A stretch of DNA of 64,000 nucleotides from Ornithinimicrobium faecis. Its GTDB lineage: Bacteria; Actinomycetota; Actinomycetes; Actinomycetales; Dermatophilaceae. Each line of letters starts with the position of its first letter. Position 1 is the stretch's first letter. Positions 42,254-50,722 of the stretch are shown here, piece by piece. Below the pieces are notes generated by a model. It did no database searches and was not told the DNA's origin. It saw only the letters and a list, made by a program, of their open reading frames with translations. The translations under genes were made by a program, and so were the position numbers. The DNA lies in contig NZ_CP099489.1 in assembly GCF_023923225.1 (NCBI RefSeq), positions 4,556,107 to 4,620,106 of the forward strand, given 5' to 3'.

Positions 42254-43907
42254 AGCTGGCAAACGCCCGGTCCAGCGCCTCCAGGTCGTCCTCGGTGGCC
42301 ACATAGGTCGTCATGACGGCCGTGAACGAGTGGTCGTTGTCGGACAGCAGCAGGTTCACCACGAGCCCGCCGGTGTCCTCGCACGAGCTCCAGATCTGAT
42401 AGACGCCGGAATACATCGCGTCCTCGAAATCCTCGGTGACCTCCTCCGCACACACGTCCCCGTAGGTGTAGTGGTGCAGGATGTCGCGCTCGTTGCCCTG
42501 ATAGGGCCGCAGGTAGAAGACCAGACCTGGGTGCGTGTGGCCCGACCGGAAGGCGTCCAGGTCGTCGGAGGCCCCGATGAAGGCCAGCCCCTCCGGTGAA
42601 TAGCTGGGGGCGGTCTGCCGGTCGCTCCAGTGGGTCGGCACGTCGATGGTCAGGGCGCCGGTGTCGTCGGTGACCTTCTCATACTGATAGACGGTATCGG
42701 TCGGCATGTCGCCCCCGTCGGGCTCGTCGCCCTCGGGCACCTCACCGCCTGCCACATCGGTCAGGGACAGGATGGGCTCCAGCTCCGCGCTGCCGTTGAT
42801 CTCGCCGCGCAGCACCTCGGCGGTGTCCCAGCGCAGCACCTCCACGCTCATCGTGTTGCTGCCGCTGGTGCGCACGACGTCGCAGTAGTCGGCATAACCG
42901 CCGTCGGTGGCCATCGGCACGCCGTTGAGGGTGAGCACGATGTCCCCGGGCAACAGGCCCGCGTCGGAGGCCGGGGTCCCCGGCTTGATGCCGCTGACCC
43001 AGATGCCGCTCAGCGCCATGGTGTCGTCAAAGACCGGCCGGCCGTTGATGCCCAGCGACTCGGCGTCCCCGTCGGCGAGTTTCTCGACCATCGGCTCGGC
43101 CAGGTTGGCGGCGATCGCCCAGAACTGCTTGGAGGCCCCCTCGGCGAGCGAGCCCCCGGCATAGTTGACGGCCAGCACCTCGCCGTCGATGGTGATCAGC
43201 GGCCCACCGGAGTTGCCCGGTTGGATCGTCGCGTCGTGCTCAATGGTGTGGTCGATCGAGGAGGATCCGGTGACATCGCCATTGGCGCGGGCCTTGGAGA
43301 CGATGCCCTTGGTCAGGGTGTATTCGGGGTCGCCGAGCGGGAAGCCCGCGGCATAGACGTCGAGACCGGGCTCGGCCTCCTCGTCCGCCCACTCCAGATA
43401 GGCCTGCGGGCCGTCCACGTCAATCTGGATCAGGGCGAGGTCGCTGCACTCGGAGGCGCCGATGACGGTCGCGTGGTGGGCTGTGCCGGTGTCGCCGCCG
43501 ATGTAGACATCCAACGTGCTGGAGCCGGTCACCACGTGGTTGTTGGTCACGGCCAGGCCGTCGGGACTGATCAGGAAGCCGCTGCCAGATCCTGCGGTGA
43601 CCGTGACCCCGACCTCGGGGTCACGCAGGGTGCCCTCGGCGATGATCTGGACCACGGCTGGCCGCGCCTCCGAGAAGCTGTCGACCGCCTCACCGGCTCC
43701 GGCGACCTCCACCCCGTCGACCTCGGTCGTGTCCACGTCGGGGCCGGTCGTCGCACTCGTGTCGTCACCGAGGGTCTCGTCGACGTGATCGCTGTTCATC
43801 TCCTGGACCACGACCGACGTGGTGTCGGGTGCCCCGCCGGCACAGGCGGTGAGGGCGATGGCAAGGGGCACGGCCAGAGCCAGGCTGGTGCTGCGTCGAC
43901 GGGTCAC
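42234..43907 (-). CDS. Lipoprotein trypsin-like serine protease with PDZ domain (HtrA-like)
   Basis: A 557-residue protein from GTG 43907, with GGAG seven bases upstream. The signal peptide ends in the lipobox LTAC. The protease domain has the complete triad: His in VTNNHVV (about 121), Asp in DLALIQID (about 156) and Ser in QPGNSGGPL (about 231). A PDZ domain follows (about 300-360, GLLPGDIVLTLNGVPM). The C-terminal 170 residues form a separate domain of unknown role (DVPTHWSDRQTAPSYSP, then YGDVCAEEV). It likely degrades or senses misfolded exported proteins at the outer membrane face. Confidence 0.92.
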   Translation of the reverse strand: MTRRRSTSLALAVPLAIALTACAGGAPDTTSVVVQEMNSDHVDETLGDDTSATTGPDVDTTEVDGVEVAGAGEAVDSFSEARPAVVQIIAEGTLRDPEVGVTVTAGSGSGFLISPDGLAVTNNHVVTGSSTLDVYIGGDTGTAHHATVIGASECSDLALIQIDVDGPQAYLEWADEEAEPGLDVYAAGFPLGDPEYTLTKGIVSKARANGDVTGSSSIDHTIEHDATIQPGNSGGPLITIDGEVLAVNYAGGSLAEGASKQFWAIAANLAEPMVEKLADGDAESLGINGRPVFDDTMALSGIWVSGIKPGTPASDAGLLPGDIVLTLNGVPMATDGGYADYCDVVRTSGSNTMSVEVLRWDTAEVLRGEINGSAELEPILSLTDVAGGEVPEGDEPDGGDMPTDTVYQYEKVTDDTGALTIDVPTHWSDRQTAPSYSPEGLAFIGASDDLDAFRSGHTHPGLVFYLRPYQGNERDILHHYTYGDVCAEEVTEDFEDAMYSGVYQIWSSCEDTGGLVVNLLLSDNDHSFTAVMTTYVATEDDLEALDRAFASFTVSAG

Positions 43908-44111
43908 GGTGGGTCTCCTGGTCTCCCGAGCGGATGCCCCCATGGCATCCGGCCTCACTGACGGCGGTGTGACGCGCCACACGCCGTTCCAGTTCCCGAC
44001 ATTGTGCACTGCCCTGCTCCCGTATGCCGAGGCTCGCCACCACCGTCGCGCGCGGCCGGGTGCGGCGCGGGTGTGGCGCCGCCTCGCGCGGGTGACCGGG
44101 ACGACGGTCGG

Positions 44112-45083
44112 TCAGGGCACCAGGAGGAGCTTGCCCGTCGTGCGGCCTGCGGCCAGGTCCTCGTGCGCCCGCGCGGCCTCGGCCAGCGGATAGCGCCCGC
44201 CGATCCGCACGTCGAGCCGGCCCTGCGCCACGGCGCCCAGGATGTCCCCGGCACGCTGCAGCAGCTCCTCGCGCTCGGCGATGTAGTTGGCCAGCGTGGG
44301 TCGCGTCAGAAAGAGCGAGCCCTGCTGGTTGAGCACCTGCGGGTCCAGGGGTGGCACCGGCCCGCTGGCCCCACCGAAGAGGACCATCATGCCGCGCGGT
44401 GCCAGCACCTCGAGGCCGGCGTCGAAGGTCGAGGCGCCCACGCCTTCATACACGACCTGCACCCCCGCGCCATCGGTGAGTCGCTGCACCTCGGCGACCA
44501 GGTCCTGCTCGCGATAGAAGACGATCTCGTCCGCGCCCGCTGCCCGGGCGAGCTCGGCCTTCTCCGGTGTCGAGGTGGTGCCGATGACGCGCACCCCCTT
44601 GGCGGCGAGCAGCTGGCACAACAGCAGCCCCACCCCTCCGGCAGCGGCGTGCACCAGCGCGGTCTGGCCCTCCTGCGCGGGGAACGTCGACTCGACCAGA
44701 TAGTGCGCGGTCATCCCCTGCAGCATCACCGCCGCGGCCTGCTCGGCCGAGACGCCCTCGGGGACCGGGACGAGCCGGTCGGCCGGGACGAGCGCCTGCT
44801 CGGTGTAGCCGCTGCCCGGGACCATCGCCCAGGTGACCAGGTCGCCGGTCGCGACGTCGGTGACCCCGGGCCCCACCGCGCTGACCGTGCCGGCGCCCTC
44901 GGAGCCGGCGATGAAGGGCGTGGTCATCGGGTAGGTCCCGGATCGTTGATAGATGTCGATGAAGTTCACCCCGGCCGCCTGCACGTCGACGCGCACCTGC
45001 CCCTCACCGGGCTCCGGGGTCTCGCGCTCGACCACCTCGAGCACCTCGGGACCGCCCTGCTCACTGACCACGACCGCACGCAT
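44112..45083 (-). CDS. NADPH:quinone oxidoreductase (zinc-free MDR family)
   Basis: A 323-residue protein of the quinone oxidoreductase/zeta-crystallin group: MRAVVVSEQGGPEVLEVVE at the N-terminus, VNFIDIYQRSG, and the NADPH motif VHAAAGGVGLLLCQLLAAKG in the middle. The structural-zinc cysteines of alcohol dehydrogenases are absent, as expected. It reduces quinones with NADPH in the cytosol. It stands alone: about 200 bases separate it from the protease gene downstream, and a 277-base gap lies upstream. Confidence 0.93.
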   Translation of the reverse strand: MRAVVVSEQGGPEVLEVVERETPEPGEGQVRVDVQAAGVNFIDIYQRSGTYPMTTPFIAGSEGAGTVSAVGPGVTDVATGDLVTWAMVPGSGYTEQALVPADRLVPVPEGVSAEQAAAVMLQGMTAHYLVESTFPAQEGQTALVHAAAGGVGLLLCQLLAAKGVRVIGTTSTPEKAELARAAGADEIVFYREQDLVAEVQRLTDGAGVQVVYEGVGASTFDAGLEVLAPRGMMVLFGGASGPVPPLDPQVLNQQGSLFLTRPTLANYIAEREELLQRAGDILGAVAQGRLDVRIGGRYPLAEAARAHEDLAAGRTTGKLLLVP

Positions 45084-45236
45084 GCCTGCCTCCTGGATCT
45101 TCGGTGTCCTGCCAGTATGCCGAGGCGCAGGTCGGGCGGTCCATGTGGGCTGGGTCGGTGGGCCGGGTGCAACCCGCGCCGGTCAGGCCGTTGTGGCAGC
45201 GCGCCCGGCAGGTCTGCGTCCCCACCGGCGTCTTGG

Positions 45237-45292
45237 AGCACGTGCCGGTTCTTGGAGCCCGCCGCGACAGGCTCCCAGAACCGGCAAGTGCT
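45237..45292. repeat. Long imperfect hairpin, 23-bp arms
   Basis: Arms of 23 bases (45237-45259 and 45270-45292) pair with two mismatches around a 10-base loop. The left arm begins AGCACGTGCCGGTTC. Just beyond, TTGGCCGCG occurs twice, at about 45298 and 45328. It sits between two minus-strand genes, has no T-run and resembles a REP-type element or RNA structure rather than a terminator. Confidence 0.7.
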
Positions 45293-45360
45293 CTTAGTTG
45301 GCCGCGTGGTTCAGCACGTGCCCCCAATTGGCCGCGAGCCTGGCTCGGTCGTGGCCCCGG

Positions 45361-46026
45361 TCAGGATCCGGTGGCAGCCGCTGCAGCTGAGGCGGCACGC
45401 TCGAGCCACCGTGGGGTGGCGCCATAGCGCTGGGGTGGGATCAGCTGCCCGCTGGCGCAGGCCTCCACCAGCTGGGTCATGCGCCGATCGCGGGTGGCCT
45501 CCTGCTTGGCGGTGAGCACCCAGGTGACCGCGGTCCTGCGATAGGACGGCGTCGCCACCTCCCAGAACGCGGTCGCGGCCGGGGACCCGGCGAGCTGGGC
45601 CGCGTAGGCGGGCGGCAGCTCACGATCCCGGTTCTCGTAGGCATAGACGCCGGAACGGTCCTCGCGCCGCGCCTCGAACGCCGCGAGGCCGGATGGCTGC
45701 ATGCGACCCTGCGCCGTCAGCCGCTCCACGTGCGCGATGTTGACCGCGCTCCAGTTGCCACCGGGCCGGCGCGGGGTCCAGCGCTGCCGCCGGGAGTCCT
45801 CGTCGATGCGTTGGGAGACCGAGTCGATCCACCCCCAGCACAGGGCCACCGGGACGGCGTCGGCCCAGGTCAGGCCGCGGTCTGCGACGTGCTTCTTGTG
45901 CAGGCCCATCCACAGCTCCGGCTCGCTGTCGTGGTGTGCCGCCAGCCAGGCCTCAAACTCCTCGGCTGAGGCAAAGAAGCGTGCTGGGCGCTCCGGAGTG
46001 CCGCCTGCCCGGCCGTGCTCGGTCAT
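45361..46026 (-). CDS. YdeI/OmdA-family protein
   Basis: A 221-residue protein from ATG 46026, which overlaps the upstream gene's stop by ATGA. The family pattern is clear: FFASAEEFEAWLAAHHDSEPELWMGL, then ADAVPVALCWGWIDSVSQRID and RRPGGNWSAVNIAHVERL. Distant relatives are described as bacteriocin-protection or OmpD-associated proteins; the biochemical role is not known. The C-terminal 60 residues hold the second, DUF-type half (TAVTWVLTAKQEATRDRRMTQL). It is coupled to the CCA-adding enzyme gene. Confidence 0.9.
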   Translation of the reverse strand: MTEHGRAGGTPERPARFFASAEEFEAWLAAHHDSEPELWMGLHKKHVADRGLTWADAVPVALCWGWIDSVSQRIDEDSRRQRWTPRRPGGNWSAVNIAHVERLTAQGRMQPSGLAAFEARREDRSGVYAYENRDRELPPAYAAQLAGSPAATAFWEVATPSYRRTAVTWVLTAKQEATRDRRMTQLVEACASGQLIPPQRYGATPRWLERAASAAAAATGS

Positions 46027-47507
46027 GGCGCCTCCTGGGACTCCGGCTGCTGCGCCCACCACGCGCGCAGCTCGTCCTCGACCGCCTCGCGGCCGATGGG
46101 GCCCTGGTCAAGACGGACGGCGAGCAGGTGCTTGTAGGCACGCCCCAGCACCGGCCCCGGCGCGATGCCGAGCACCTCGGCGATCTCGTTGCCATTGAGC
46201 TCGGGACGCACGGCCGAGAGCTCTTCCTCGGCGCGCAGCCGAGTGATCCGCGCCTCCAGGTCGTCATACGTGCGCGAGAGCCGAGCAGCCTTGCGCTGGT
46301 TGCGCGTGGTGGAGTCCGAGCGGGTGAGCTTGTGCAGGCGACCGAGGAGCGGGCCGGCGTCGGTGACATAGCGCCGCACGGCCGAGTCGGTCCACTCGCC
46401 ACCGCCGTAGCCGTGGAAGCGCAGGTGCAACTCCACCAACCGGGTGACCGCCTTGATGGTGTCCTTGTCATAGCGCAGCGCTCGCAGCCGGGTGCGCGCG
46501 AGTTTGGCACCGACGATCTCGTGGTGGTGGAAGCTGACTCCTCCGCCCTTCTCGAACCGGCGGGTCGCGGGCTTGCCGATGTCGTGCAGCAGCGCCGCGA
46601 GCCGCAGCACGAGGTCTGGTCCCACGACCACGTCCGGCCCCTCGGCGTCGGGCTCGTCCTCGAGGGCGATCGCCTGCTCGAGGACGGTGAGGGAGTGTTG
46701 ATAGACGTCCTTGTGCCGGTGGTGCTCGTCGATCTCCAGCTGCAGGGCCGGCAGCTCGGGGAGCATGACGTCGGCCAGCCCGGTGTCGACCATCAGCTCC
46801 AGCCCCGCCCGGGGGTTCGCGCCCAACAGCAGGCGGCTGAGCTCATCACGGACCCGCTCGGCGGAGACGATGGACAGGCGCTCGGCCATGTCCGTCATCG
46901 CGCCGCGCACGTCGGCGTCGACGCGCACCCCGAGCTGGGAGACGAAGCGGGCCGCGCGCATCATCCGCAGGGGGTCGTCGGAGAAGGACACCTCGGCCGT
47001 GTGCGGGGTGGTCAGGACGCCGGCAGCCAGCGCCTCGAGACCGTCGTGTGGGTCGGTGAAGAGCAGGTCCGGCAGCCGCAGCGCCATGGCGTTGACCGTG
47101 AAGTCACGGCGCACCAGGTCGTCGTCGAGGTTGTCGCCGAAGGCCACAACGGGCTTGCGGGAGTCGGGGTCATAGGCATCGGCCCGATAGGTCGTGATCT
47201 CGAAGGTCTGACCCCGGTGCCGCGCACCGATCGTGCCGAACTCGCGGCCGATGTCCCAGGTCTGCTCGGCCCATCCGGCCAGGGTCGCCTCGATCTGGTC
47301 GGGGCTCGCGGAGGTGGTCAGGTCCAGATCGAGTGAGGTCCGGCCCAGGAAGGCGTCGCGCACCGGTCCACCCACGAGCGCGAGCTCGTGCCCGGCATCG
47401 CGGAAGCGCTCGCCGAGCTCGGTCAGCACGGGAAGCACCGGCGTCAGGTGGCGGACCGCTCGCGCCAGCAGCTCGGCCTCGGAGGGAGTGGGGGACACGA
47501 GGGTCAA
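46023..47507 (-). CDS. pcnA: CCA tRNA nucleotidyltransferase
   Basis: A 494-residue enzyme. The nucleotidyltransferase domain has LVGGPVRDAFLGR and the metal-binding DLDLTTSA, then RRDFTVNAMALRL and DPLRMMRAARFVSQLG. A middle RNA-binding part is followed by an HD domain (LAALLHDIGKPATRRFE and FHHHEIVGAKLA). It adds or repairs the CCA end of tRNAs using CTP and ATP. A TTG at 47507 or a GTG at 47498 may start it; neither has a clear ribosome-binding site. It is divergent from the NUDIX-DUF6049-murJ operon, as in other actinobacteria. Confidence 0.95.
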   Translation of the reverse strand: MTLVSPTPSEAELLARAVRHLTPVLPVLTELGERFRDAGHELALVGGPVRDAFLGRTSLDLDLTTSASPDQIEATLAGWAEQTWDIGREFGTIGARHRGQTFEITTYRADAYDPDSRKPVVAFGDNLDDDLVRRDFTVNAMALRLPDLLFTDPHDGLEALAAGVLTTPHTAEVSFSDDPLRMMRAARFVSQLGVRVDADVRGAMTDMAERLSIVSAERVRDELSRLLLGANPRAGLELMVDTGLADVMLPELPALQLEIDEHHRHKDVYQHSLTVLEQAIALEDEPDAEGPDVVVGPDLVLRLAALLHDIGKPATRRFEKGGGVSFHHHEIVGAKLARTRLRALRYDKDTIKAVTRLVELHLRFHGYGGGEWTDSAVRRYVTDAGPLLGRLHKLTRSDSTTRNQRKAARLSRTYDDLEARITRLRAEEELSAVRPELNGNEIAEVLGIAPGPVLGRAYKHLLAVRLDQGPIGREAVEDELRAWWAQQPESQEAP

Positions 47508-47561
47508 GCCTACGACCCGAGAGACCGTGCAACCGGCTCACGGCTCGTTAGAGTGAGGAAG

Positions 47562-48044
47562 ATGACCACCGCCCCGCCTCCTCGCCACTGGCAGCAGCGT
47601 CTGCCGTCGGTCCAGGAGACGTCGGCGGGCGGTGTCGTCATCGACATTCACGAGGGAGCTGCACGCATCGCCATCATCGCGCGCCGCAACCGGGCCGGAC
47701 GCGTCGAGTGGTGCCTGCCCAAGGGCCACATGGAGCCGGGCGAGACACTGGAGGAGGCCGCCGAGCGTGAGGTGGCCGAGGAGACCGGCATCGTGGGTCG
47801 GGTGCTGATCACCCTGGGGACCGTGGACTATTGGTTCTCCACGCCTCAGCACCGCATCCACAAGCGCGTGCACCACTATCTGCTGGAGGCCACGGGGGGC
47901 GAGCTGTCCGTCGAGGGTGACCCTGACCAGGAGGCTTTCGACGCCATCTGGTGCCCGTTGACGGAGGCGCACCGCGTGCTGACCTTCCCCAACGAGCGCC
48001 GGATCGCGGAGGTCGCCTGGCATCGGTTGGCCGGGACGGCGTGA
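47562..48044 (+). CDS. NUDIX hydrolase
   Basis: A 160-residue protein from ATG 47562, with GTGAGGAAG before it. The NUDIX box is complete: G-x5-E-x7-REVAEETGI in GHMEPGETLEEAAEREVAEETGI (shown by its key residues). TSAGGVVI precedes it. The likely substrate is a nucleoside diphosphate derivative; the family member next to murJ in actinobacteria is not well characterised. Its stop overlaps the GTG of the next gene. Confidence 0.93.
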   Translation: MTTAPPPRHWQQRLPSVQETSAGGVVIDIHEGAARIAIIARRNRAGRVEWCLPKGHMEPGETLEEAAEREVAEETGIVGRVLITLGTVDYWFSTPQHRIHKRVHHYLLEATGGELSVEGDPDQEAFDAIWCPLTEAHRVLTFPNERRIAEVAWHRLAGTA

Positions 48045-50722
48045 GCCTGCACCGCACCGCGCGCCGGACGCGCGGCCTGCTCGTCCTGCTCATGGCGTAT
48101 GCCGTGCTGGCGGCTGCCGTGGTCGCCGCACCGCTGACCTGGGGTGCCTCGAGCGCGTCAGCCGCCGACGACGATCTCCTGCACGTGCAGCTCGAGCAGG
48201 TCTCGCCGGCCATCGTCGGGCCTGGCACGGAGGTGCGTCTGGAGGGGACGCTGCAGAACCTGGGCGCGACGCCGGCACCGGTGCACGCCGTCCGCGTCAG
48301 CACCGCCTATCGCGGCCTGGACACCCGCGGGGCTGTCCAGGACTGGGCAGAGGAGGGGCTCCTGGAGACCCCCATCGCGCTCGGGGAGGACCACATCGGC
48401 GTGGCCATCGCACCAGGATCCACGGTGCACTGGTTTGTGGACATCCCCGCCGACGAGCTCGAGCCAGGCTTCGAGTTCGCCACCCTGCCGCTGCGCGTGG
48501 AGGTGCTGGCGACGGGGCCGGCCCCCGACACCGACAACGAGGACACCGGCGAGAGCACCGATGAGAGCCCGGGCACCGAAGACACGGACAGCGAGGGCAC
48601 GGACAGCGAGACCACCGTGGTGCCGGGCGCGCAGGTGCGCACCTTCTTGCCGTGGACCGATGCGGAGGACCCTGAGTTCAACCCGGTCCAGATCGCCTGG
48701 CTCGCCCCGATCACGCTGCCCGGGAACCCGGATCTGGTGGCGGTCGACGACGCTCGGCGCAGCGACGCCTGGCTCAACGCGATCGGCCCCGACTCACGCA
48801 CCCTGGAGTTGCTGGACGGGCTCGCCGACACGAGTGCCACGTTTGTGGTCGACCCTGGCGTCATTGAGCCGCTCGACCCCGTCGCCTCACTGACGGAGGT
48901 CGTGGAGCTGCCTGGTGATCAGGAGGAGCCGTCCGAGTCGCCCGAACCCACTGACCCCAAACCCACCGACCCCGAGCCCACCGACCCCGAACCGACTGAC
49001 TCCGAGCCCACTGGCTCCGAATCCACCGACTCCCCAGAGCCGACCGGGTCGGAGTCGGCACCCTCGGCCGGGGTCCAGGGATCAGTGGCCACGACAGGTC
49101 CCGGAGGCGGTGCCACGCAGGCGCCCGGGGACGGCGAGGCGCCCACATCGGCTCCTGCTGATCCGCCGTCGACACCCATCGAGGGTGACGATCCGGTGGA
49201 GCCGCCCACGCCTCCCACGATCCAGAGCGCTGTCCGCGACCTCGGCAACCGGATCGAGCAGGTCCCCGAGGGACGTCTGTGGTGGCTGCCGGTGGGCGAC
49301 ACCGACGTCGGTGGCCTGTTGGAGGCCGAAGCGTCCGTGGACGACATCGCCGAGCTCGTCGGGGCCGCCCCATCGGGTGGTCTGCCAGCACCTGGTCGCA
49401 CGGACCTGGCCTGGCCCCTGTCCGAGGATTTCAGCGACGCGATGATCGGGTCCCTGCTCCAGGTGTGGTCCGCTGCGGGCGGCGCCACCGGAGCGGCCGG
49501 GGCCGACAACGGCAGCCTCGGCGCCGTCGTGCTGCCCAACTCGACCCTCGATGACACCGTCCTGACCGGGTCAGCGGTGCGCACCCATAGCGCGGGGCCT
49601 CAACTGATCGGCTACGACGAGCGCCTCAGCGGGATCGTCGCCGGGTCTGGCGAGCCGGAGCAGGCCGGCCACGCGACCCAGCGCTTCCTGGCCGAGACCC
49701 TCGCCATCTATCAGGAGGGGCCGGCCACCGACCGCTCCCTGGTCGTCGCGATCCCCCGCACCGCAGCGGCCGACGCCGACCAGCTCCAGGCCCTGACCTC
49801 AGCTGCGGCCAGGGCACCCTGGTTGCAGGAGACCACCGCCAGCGAGCTCCTGACCGATGCCGCGCAGGCACCGCCGGCCACCGTGCAGCAGGCCGACCCA
49901 CCGTCGGCAGACGCTGAGCAGGCAGACCCAGAGCAGGCAGACCCTGACGCGACCGACCCAGACCCAATCGATGCTGACCCGACCGAGGACCAGGTGACGG
50001 TCGCCGCGCTCGGTGACCTCTCGGCATACTCCGACCCGGGCGAGAGCCCCCTGACCCCCAGCCGCCTGGCCCGGATCGACCTGACCCGGAGCAAGGTGAC
50101 TGGCGTCTCCGAGATCGTCCCGGGCAGCGAGGCGGTGCGGCGCACCTGGATGCACGTGCTCGACCGGCAGTTCTCCGCCAGCTGGCGCGCTGCCCCCCAG
50201 GACTGGGAGATCCCCGTCGAGGTCGCGGAGGACCTGGCGAGCGAGATCACCACCGGCTTGACCATCAACCCCACGACGATCAACCTGTATGCCGACGAGG
50301 GCCTGATGCAGATCACCGTCGTCAACGAGCTGCCGATCCCGATCGAGGGCCTGCAGATGCAGGTGGACCCCGGCAACGGACGGTTGCGGGTCCTGGGGCA
50401 GCCCGACCCGATCACGATTGGCCCCGAGTCACGAGCGACGGTGCAGTTCCGTGCCAAGGCTGTGGCGGCAGGTCAGGTGCCGCTGCACACCAGTCTCAGC
50501 ACGCCCAACGGCACCCAGATCGGCTCGGCCGAGGAGACCGTGGTGCGGGTCCAGCCCACCGGGGTGTGGATCTATTGGCTGCTCGGGGGCGTGGCAGGTG
50601 TCATCCTTGTCCTCGGCCTGTGGCGCGCCCTGCGTCCGGCCGGCACCCGGCGCGATGCCGAGCCCACCGACCCGAGCACAGGAAACGTCCCGACCTCAGC
50701 GTCCGACGTGGAGACCCCTTGA
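48041..50722 (+). CDS. DUF6049-type exported membrane-anchored protein
   Basis: An 893-residue protein from GTG 48041. A signal or anchor helix covers about residues 8-40, and a C-terminal helix (about 842-862, WIYWLLGGVAGVILVLGLW) would anchor it, leaving most of the protein outside. Two low-complexity linkers stand near 300-350 (PTDPEPTD repeats) and 620-655 (QADP/DATDP repeats). The last 200 residues are beta-rich (VPLHTSLSTPNGTQIG). Genes of this type lie next to murJ in many actinobacteria; the function is unknown, but a link to cell-wall building is likely. TTG of murJ overlaps its stop. Confidence 0.85.
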   Translation: MSLHRTARRTRGLLVLLMAYAVLAAAVVAAPLTWGASSASAADDDLLHVQLEQVSPAIVGPGTEVRLEGTLQNLGATPAPVHAVRVSTAYRGLDTRGAVQDWAEEGLLETPIALGEDHIGVAIAPGSTVHWFVDIPADELEPGFEFATLPLRVEVLATGPAPDTDNEDTGESTDESPGTEDTDSEGTDSETTVVPGAQVRTFLPWTDAEDPEFNPVQIAWLAPITLPGNPDLVAVDDARRSDAWLNAIGPDSRTLELLDGLADTSATFVVDPGVIEPLDPVASLTEVVELPGDQEEPSESPEPTDPKPTDPEPTDPEPTDSEPTGSESTDSPEPTGSESAPSAGVQGSVATTGPGGGATQAPGDGEAPTSAPADPPSTPIEGDDPVEPPTPPTIQSAVRDLGNRIEQVPEGRLWWLPVGDTDVGGLLEAEASVDDIAELVGAAPSGGLPAPGRTDLAWPLSEDFSDAMIGSLLQVWSAAGGATGAAGADNGSLGAVVLPNSTLDDTVLTGSAVRTHSAGPQLIGYDERLSGIVAGSGEPEQAGHATQRFLAETLAIYQEGPATDRSLVVAIPRTAAADADQLQALTSAAARAPWLQETTASELLTDAAQAPPATVQQADPPSADAEQADPEQADPDATDPDPIDADPTEDQVTVAALGDLSAYSDPGESPLTPSRLARIDLTRSKVTGVSEIVPGSEAVRRTWMHVLDRQFSASWRAAPQDWEIPVEVAEDLASEITTGLTINPTTINLYADEGLMQITVVNELPIPIEGLQMQVDPGNGRLRVLGQPDPITIGPESRATVQFRAKAVAAGQVPLHTSLSTPNGTQIGSAEETVVRVQPTGVWIYWLLGGVAGVILVLGLWRALRPAGTRRDAEPTDPSTGNVPTSASDVETP

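Noticed and set aside
48930..49050. Direct repeats in the DUF6049 gene
   Set aside because: They encode an in-frame PTDPEPTD linker, ordinary low complexity.
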